A DNA stretch of 64,000 nt from Xestospongia bergquistia (taxonomy: Eukaryota > Porifera > Demospongiae > Haplosclerida > Petrosiidae). The stretch spans positions 1 to 64,000 of the forward strand of contig OZ014416.1 of NCBI GenBank assembly GCA_963965975.1. Direction: 5' to 3'. The notes under the pieces are model-generated. The model saw only the letters and a program-made list of their open reading frames with translations, did no database searches and was not told where the DNA came from. How positions within the stretch are numbered: position 1 is the first letter of the stretch; each line of letters opens with the position of its first letter. Shown piece after piece: positions 57,384-64,000 of the stretch. Position numbers and translations under genes: made by a program.

Positions 57384-58434
57384 ATGATCATGTCATTAAA
57401 AATAGCTGTAGTATGTTCAAGTAATCAAAATAGAAGTATGGAAACACATCATTTATTAAGGTAGTTATTCCCAGTGTCCAATCAGTACTGTTACAATATG
57501 TTTACAGTAAAAAGGGTTTCAATGTGAAGTCGTATGGTACAGGATCTGTTGTTAAATTACCAGGGGCATCAGCTAATGAACCTATTGTATATCCGTTTGG
57601 CACAACTTATGAGCAAATGTATGAAGACTTATATCTTAAAGATCCTCATCTGTATCCATAGCAACCAAGAGTCACTTGAACACATTTTATTTATTTTTGT
57701 AATTCAGTTTTGTAATATCAAACATAATGCATTGTTTTCTAGTTCATCGTTGCCATGACAACTTATTATTGCTATTGAAGTAAGTTATATATTTAAATAA
57801 CACACACTATTTCTTTTATTGTTTAGGACCTGACTTATGAATATCATTATTGCTGGTAAACTTATGTATAAATTATTTACTGATCAAGAAAGGGTTTGAT
57901 ATTTGCATATGTTATACACAATATAAGATTATTAAATGACAGAACTTAAGTTCCTTAATTGTTACATTATTAGATATACACAGAATGGTATATTACGGAT
58001 GTTAGATCGAAACAGACGTATTAAGCCAAGCCCCGAACGATTTCAAGATATCAATGATGATATATTTGATGTTGTATTTACTGTTGAAGAACGCATATTT
58101 GATGTTGTTATTGAGGGTAATAGAATTAACAATACCAGAACAATACTGATATTTTTCTGTGTAGAACTTGAGTCTCGTGGTCCATCTCATTATCATCCTG
58201 TCCATGTCATTAATATTGACATACAAGATAATCATGATGAAGCTACATTTGGTTCATTTCTGTTCTATGAAATGTGTGAAATGGTAAATATCATTATATC
58301 AGTTACTATGGTAACTCTCATCCCCTCAGATGAGTAAGGCAGATGATCTCGAGAATGAAATGGAATTCATTTTGCAAGAATTTGAAGCTAAACATAGTTC
58401 AAGAACTATATTACATTCAGTTATCTTTTGTTGA
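57384..58434 (+). CDS. SSU72: RNA polymerase II CTD phosphatase SSU72
   Basis: Five exons give 195 residues (human 194): 57384-57460, 57508-57651, 57974-58116, 58165-58283, 58330-58434. An in-frame ATG at 57390 would give 193. The active-site loop CSSNQNRS, the C(X)5R signature, starts at residue 11. Other family phrases are SYGTGSVVKLPG, YTQNGILRMLDRNRRIKPSP, ERIFDVVIE and INIDIQDNHDEATFGSFL. SSU72 removes phosphate from Ser5 and Ser7 of the Pol II tail and works within the cleavage and polyadenylation machinery. The second intron (57652-57973, 322 bp) is long for the locus. The stop codon directly abuts the PTCD1 stop on the other strand, and the first AATAAA downstream (58527-58532) lies inside PTCD1. 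Confidence 0.96.
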
Positions 58435-60151
58435 TCATTTTAATTCATTGTTTGTTGTCCATTGTCTTTTCCAAAGTGTAAAATAGCCTTTGAATCCATT
58501 ATAATTATGAACTAGCCATTGTTTCTAATAAAGTCACATGACTTAAGTTATTGTATCACATGACTACACATACTTTAGGAGGACAACTACTAGCCAATTC
58601 TAACTGTTTCATTAAAATATCTGAAGGCATAACTTCATTAAATTTCATATCCTACATCAAAAACATAATATAATGATAATTTAACATATAATTTGTACCT
58701 TGAGGATTTTAATAACACATTCATAATCATTATATTTCATTCTATTGTTAATGAGAACTTCATATAATGATATATTAGCAACATCACCATTTTCCTACAA
58801 AACACTCTACAATGTCATAATGACATCATATTAATTACCTTGATTTCCTTCAATAGATTCATAGCATCTTCTTTAGATTGACAGCTGCGTCCTTTTTCCA
58901 AGTAATAGTTGTCTTCCATCATAATACCAAAGTCATGAGTAATGTCCAATAAATCCTACAAATAATAAAAGTCTCTCTGCCTCTCTCTCTCTCTCTCTCT
59001 CTCTCACTTTAGCTCCTTCTTGGTCTCCAAGTTGTCTTCTTCTAGTAATTGCAGCTTTAACAAATGTTTTATCTAACTCAACTGGTTTAGAGTTAGTCAG
59101 ACAGTTCATATCAACAGCTAATGATACCAGCATTGTGTATGTTCGAATATCAGGAGAAATTTTATTTGCTCTCATATGATACAATATACTATTGATATCT
59201 TGTGATGTTAACCATCGAATGCCTTTGGATGAAATATATAAAGTTATTGTAAAAGGCTTTGTCTCTCCTTGGAATGATAACGCAACTTCTTTCTTAGCTC
59301 TCAGATATTTCTGATTGCTAGGTATGACAGTCACATGACTACTCGGATTGGTCATGTGATCAGGTAAAGTACAATCTCTTAGACATAGTAGTAATGTGTT
59401 ATAACAATATAGTTGAGGTGCGAGTCCACTGTCATAAATAGCTGACCATATCTCACTAACTTTATCAAGATTATGGCCTTTAGCACAACCTAGTAGTAAC
59501 ACACCAAATGTTTCAATAGTTGGATCTGTCATATTAAGATATTCCTCAAACACTTCATTGGCACGACCACAGTGTACTAATGCAGATAACATTGCATTAT
59601 ACGATGTACTGTTAAGTGACACCTGATGACGATCAATTTCTGCTAATACTTTATTTAATACAGCTCCTCCTTTAACAGGTCCAGCTTTAGCACATACACT
59701 AAATAAACTAGAATATGTTCGATCAGATGGTATTAAACCTCTCTTCTTTAACTATAAAACAACCAATATACACTTATAATATTAACCCTTTGACAACATA
59801 CGTTGTTAAAACATTGAAATGCTTTACGAACATCTCCCTGCACTACATATCCAGATAATAATGTGTTATATGATACAGTGTCAGGACGAACACCTCGATC
59901 TAACATGTTGTGAAATATCTTCTCAGCTGACTCCACCTCAGGTAAATAATAAAATGATATTACATATAAATGTAATACTGACTTACTTTTCCTTGCTTTA
60001 TTAACCCCAACATGTTATAGAGGTATCTATTTTTACGGACTGCCCATATATGACGGGTCTTGTTGCTCCCTTGACCAGATGACAACCTGGTATATCTTAC
60101 TAGCCATTTTGATGAGGTCCATAAACACCCTCTATACAAACTTAATGCCAT
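58435..60151 (-). CDS. PTCD1: Pentatricopeptide repeat protein, PTCD1-like
   Basis: Seven exons give 474 residues: 60151-59987, 59936-59802, 59751-59008, 58955-58839, 58794-58699, 58651-58574, 58524-58435. The basic N-terminus (MALSLYRGCLWTSSKWLVRY) fits a mitochondrial presequence. PPR units include VRPDTVSYNTLLSGYVVQGD, KRGLIPSDRTYSSLFSVCAK, NSTSYNAMLSALVHCGRAN and SPDIRTYTMLVSL. Collinear phrases with vertebrate PTCD1 are RRQLGDQEGAKDLL, CVIKILKDMKFNEVMPSD, MKQLELASSCPP and NGFKGYFTLWKRQW. PTCD1 acts in mitochondrial tRNA and 16S rRNA maturation. It is shorter than the human protein (about 700). The donor of the intron 59007-58956 sits in a (GA)n run. Its final exon lies entirely within the expected SSU72 3' UTR. 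Confidence 0.88.
58975..59005. repeat. (CT)n microsatellite at a PTCD1 splice donor
   Basis: A nearly pure CT run of about 26 bases sits on the plus strand. Read on the minus strand it forms the first bases of a PTCD1 intron, GTGAGAGAGAG and on. The length of this short intron is therefore set largely by a mutable dinucleotide repeat. Confidence 0.9.
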
Positions 60152-60338
60152 GTGCAATTAAGATTTTTAACCCTTTGTGTATTTCAAAAATATTATAAAA
60201 TATCTTAACAATATAAAGTAAAAATGCAATAGCAATAAATAATAACTTAATATTAGTCATTGTTAGATAGAGGAACAAAATAATTTAATATAATATTATT
60301 CTCTACAAATAAGTTTCATGTGTTCTAAACTCTACTCG
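60152..60338. other. PTCD1 5' / MTHFR 3' gap
   Basis: 187 bp of AT-rich sequence lies between the PTCD1 start and the MTHFR stop, both minus strand. No feature beyond expected leader and trailer sequence was recognised. Confidence 0.5.
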
Positions 60339-63250
60339 CTAATTTGATGTGTCCTGAACAACTTTAGCTGGATCAAATCTCTCTGTTATTTTACCCATTT
60401 TAATTAGGACATCATCAATAAGGGACCAGAGGGAATTACCCTTGACATAATCATTGTCAACTAAGTTAACAAGAAAATATGTATTATGTATAAATCTGAT
60501 AACTCCATTAGATGGTGAATCATCTGGATACAGAGTAGCCCAATGAGTCTGCCATAATGTAAAGGCTTCATCCTATAGTTAATAATAATCTTAATTAAAG
60601 GGGCAACAAACAGAGAACAACAATTAATTAACTATAATACCTTCCAGTACATAAATGCATCAGGGTCTACTACAGTAGGCTGTAGTATTTCTTTACCAGG
60701 GAACACACCCCACGTAACAGCAATAGGAGATTGAGGATGACAATTAGTCAAATCATGTGTACCCTATACAAACAACACATACATGTATACATATATACAT
60801 GTACATATATACATGTATATATATACATGTACATATATACATGTGCACATATACATGTACATATATACATGTACATATATACATGTACATATATACATGT
60901 ACATATATACACGTGCACATATTCTTGTACATATATACATGTACATATGTACATGTACATATATACACGTGCACATATTCTTGTACATATATACATGTAC
61001 ATGTACATATATACACGTGCACATATTCTTGTACATATATACATGTACATATATACATGTACATATATACATGTACATATATACACGTGCACATATTCTT
61101 GTACATATATACATGTACACATGTACATGTATAATATTTACTTCTTTGTTGACAATATGATAATTTATTAGAGGATATGTAGGAAGGACTTCTAATAGTG
61201 TGTCTACAAACTGTTGACTAGCAAAGAACTCAAGATATGCCTACAAACATAATAATAATAATTACATGTCTTGTTAAACAGATAACACCTTCTGATATAC
61301 ATAGCCACCAGGAGTACCCCATCCATGAACTGGATCGGTAGAAGGTTTTCCATTAACTGATGGCTGACTGTTAATAGTCAGGACACCATTTCTGTTAACA
61401 TGAGCTAATTGTTCTATAATCAATGTTGTCTCAATAGCTAATTCATCATCATTCCAAGGAAGAGATGTAACCTACATAATATATTATATAATTATATATT
61501 TATCAACAAGGAATCATATACCTTGACACCATTCTTGTTTTTCTTTCCAGTAATGTAACATTCAAAAATATGATGTACATCTTCACAGTTCTCCAGTTCT
61601 TCCCCCCACATTGCACGACGAGTCTCTGGCTTAGTACGACGACAAAGATAGAACAGGTAATAATCCTAAAATACATTGACATAATGATATTCTTCATGAC
61701 TAATAACTCCACCCACTTTTAATTCACCAAAAGCAGGACTAGCTGATGATCCCCATCGTCCATTCGGAAAGTCATCCCACTCTTGCGTACGATGGATGTA
61801 ACTTTTAGGACGAGTAGCCCAAAATATTGGCCTGGTAGTGGGTGTGGTCAATATATATAATCCATTATGACAATATTACCTGACATCTTCTGCGAAACGT
61901 CTTTTGAGATTAGCTGACTGTTTCCATGGCAATGCCTTGTGAGCAAGAGGGTCTTCACACCAAAGTCCCAATTGTCTTAAAATGTCACTGACAGCAACTT
62001 CTCTGTTTAAAGTATAGAAATGAAGTCCATTGACCTACAACAATGTTACAGAGAGTTATTAAAAATTCCTTCATTATATATATATACATAATGTGTCCAT
62101 TTTATAACTCACTATTCCACTATCAAATAATTCTTTACACATTTTAACAGCAAGATCAACTCCATAATTTCTAACAGCAACATCATTATCTTTAATAGGT
62201 AATATAACATCACGTATTGCTTGAGGCACTTCAAGTTTGGACAACTTTGTAAGATGACGCAATGACTCATAGCCTTGTATAGGCAGAATACCCGGTATTA
62301 TAGGGACAGTAATACCCACCTCACGACAATCACGATAAAATTTAAGATATGTTGACGTTTCAAAGAAGAGTTGTGTAATAATAAAATCAGCACCTGCATC
62401 AACTTTTTCCTTAAGATGAATAATATCACTGTAATAGTCTGGACACTCAGGGTGTCCATGAGGATATCCTATATCGTTAGAAATAATAAATAATACTGAT
62501 CCATAACTTTACCAGCAACACATATAGTAAAATAGTCTCCAAATTCTGCTCTGATATGTTTCACAAGATCAATAGCATAATTAAACCCATCTTTATTAGG
62601 GGTCCACTCATTAGATTCTGGTGGATCTAAAACAAGTTATTATAATATATTCAATTTTTAGAATTACTTACCTCCTCTTAATGCTAGTATATTCTTTATA
62701 CCAAGTAACTTGGCCTTCGTCAAATATTGAGTGATCTCATCTTTAGTAGAACTAGCACAAGTTAAATGTAACATTGTATCAAGTCCACAAAATGTCAATG
62801 CTGTACTAGCTATCCTCATTGAACTTGTCTCCTGATCTCCACCTTTAACAACATCAAAACTATCAATATCTATTGACTCTTACCTGGATTTCCAGCTGCG
62901 TGCCATGTGACATCACAAAAAAGAGGACCTCCTGAGAACATGCGATCAAAACGAGCAATTAAATTACTAGCTCCAGCTGGAGTACGTGGAGGGAAAAACT
63001 CCAAAGAAAAGAATCGATCTCCCCCATCAATGTGACTTTGTATCTTATCAATAAGATTAGTTGATGCATTGAAAGGAGATGAAGAACGTGGGATATTATC
63101 AGTACTACCACTACGAGAGGAACCAGCTGAGGATGGTACACCACTACTGCTACTACTTGGATAGGGCCATCCCCTCTCTGACTGAGTTAGAGGACCAAAT
63201 GTGGGAGCAGATTGAACCCTTTGAAAAGCATACTCACTCCCATCAGCCAT
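60339..63250 (-). CDS. MTHFR: Methylenetetrahydrofolate reductase
   Basis: Eleven exons give 686 residues (human 656): 63250-62884, 62842-62672, 62626-62513, 62468-62113, 62034-61880, 61831-61717, 61665-61522, 61471-61289, 61240-61142, 60763-60641, 60572-60339. The start is the first ATG ([12 protein letters not shown]); upstream codons in the frame offer no other ATG. A Ser-rich N-terminus ([13 protein letters not shown]) corresponds to the phosphorylated regulatory tail of animal MTHFR. The catalytic barrel holds [52 protein letters not shown] and [12 protein letters not shown]. The C-terminal SAM-binding half includes [30 protein letters not shown] and [19 protein letters not shown]. The enzyme makes 5-methyl-THF with FAD and NADPH and is inhibited by SAM. 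Nine introns are 41-78 bp; the one at 61141-60764 is 378 bp and filled by a microsatellite. Confidence 0.96.
60769..61135. repeat. Alternating purine-pyrimidine TACATGTACATATA repeat in MTHFR intron
   Basis: About 360 bp consist of variants of a 14-bp unit (acatgtacatatat) with interspersed cacgtgcacatattcttg blocks that recur four times near 60911, 60967, 61015 and 61087. Apart from the ttcttg steps, purines and pyrimidines alternate strictly and every unit is palindromic. Both strands stay open in several frames, giving spurious 117-146 codon ORFs. Such tracts can extrude cruciforms or adopt Z-form DNA. Confidence 0.93.
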
Positions 63251-64000
63251 TTCTAATCTAGAAACTCGTTCGACCTTCACATGTGTTCACCACGCCTTAC
63301 TAGCGATCGTTATAAAAATATTTTACAAGTTATATAATTAATATAATAATATTAATATTCATAGCTTTCACTAATCAAACGTGGACACATACCACATCAT
63401 ATGCTTTCATTATTTTGTTAGTTAATTAGACAAAGCAACCAAGCTACAAACCAATAATAGAATTACAACTACCCACATTATATGTGAGGTACACTGATCC
63501 TTTAGGACAACCATAGCAGTACTACAAGTTATATAATTAACAGATGGTAATAATTAAGATGTTATAACATTTTTGGTATAAGTGACATAATTAACAGTAG
63601 AACAAATATATGTGGGTTCCAATTCTCAGAATTACAATTATTATATAATATATTAGGAATGTGAACTATATTGATCTGCTGTTGTTGTTTGTATCAGATG
63701 ATCCTGTTCTCACACACTCTGTATGACAAGTGCATGAATATCATTAGATATCAATGTGACTCCTCCAGCTAACAAAGTACATGACACCTTCCTCATGTTA
63801 CAAAAGGCCCACACATCATTAATCAATATATTAATACATTATTAATCAAAACTTATAACAGTAACCACTTTATAGTAGTCAAGCCTAAGAACTGTAGGTC
63901 TGTTCTTTCAAGTTGGTCAGCACTTATTTCCCAAGTTTTTTAGTACAAAGCATATTTGATTTAGCAGGTAGTGTGTCCTCCTAACCATACAATTCATTGA
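63251..64000. other. Upstream of MTHFR, no gene seen
   Basis: AT-rich sequence with the MTHFR promoter side at its left edge. A short phrase acaagttatataattaa occurs at about 63327 and 63523. No supported coding frame, RNA gene or mobile element was found. Confidence 0.5.

Noticed and set aside
60731-61171. Six long frames of 117-146 codons on both strands
   Set aside because: All are translations of the palindromic TACATG/CATATA microsatellite within an MTHFR intron.
63251-64000. Possible further gene or tRNA at the right end
   Set aside because: No open frame with splice support and no cloverleaf-like sequence was found by eye.

Overview
The window looks like animal nuclear DNA. It is AT-rich and holds thirteen recognisable metazoan genes. 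Most introns are only about 35-60 bp and have clean GT...AG ends, and genes are packed 0-400 bp apart. Tiny introns plus this mix (LPCAT3, O-GlcNAcase, NEURL4-like, TRAF, JAGN1, WDR33, an ankyrin-ROCO protein) fit a demosponge such as Amphimedon. That species assignment is inference; no alignment was run. All gene models were built by hand by joining open frames across splice sites and checking that phase holds to the stop codon.

Layout. (1) 1-21046: tandem satellite of 62 monomers, most 342-348 bp with a recurrent 327-bp class, organised into several higher-order repeats. It runs off the left edge. Its right edge coincides with an apparent splice acceptor, preceded (on the minus strand) by two in-phase exon-like segments. 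(2) 21270-25612: gene-poor DNA with GGCGCC-centred repeats, a 31-bp terminal-inverted-repeat element, a short MITE-like element and degenerate T-rich repeats. (3) 25613-37702: LPCAT3 (+), an ankyrin-Roc-COR protein (+), NEURL4-like (-) and O-GlcNAcase (+). (4) 37778-47265: AGXT (-), JAGN1 (+), TRAF (-), ARHGEF10-like RhoGEF (+). (5) 47352-57165: ACAP-type ArfGAP (-) and WDR33 (-). (6) 57384-63250: SSU72 (+), PTCD1 (-), MTHFR (-). (7) 63251-64000: no gene seen.

Gene order is mostly alternating divergent and convergent pairs. Four divergent pairs share short intergenic regions: NEURL4/OGA 140 bp, AGXT/JAGN1 51 bp, TRAF/ARHGEF10 390 bp, WDR33/SSU72 218 bp. Convergent pairs are tight (45, 75, 52 and 86 bp), and in the extreme case SSU72/PTCD1 the two stop codons touch. 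The WDR33-SSU72 pair is notable because both proteins act in mRNA 3'-end processing and RNA polymerase II termination.

No complete new enzymatic or defence system was found. The most unusual items are the exon-containing satellite with nested higher-order repeats, the divergent 3'-end-processing pair followed by a zero-gap convergent pair, a GC-AG intron whose acceptor is duplicated in a 26-bp tandem repeat, and a ROCO protein with a large insertion in its G domain.
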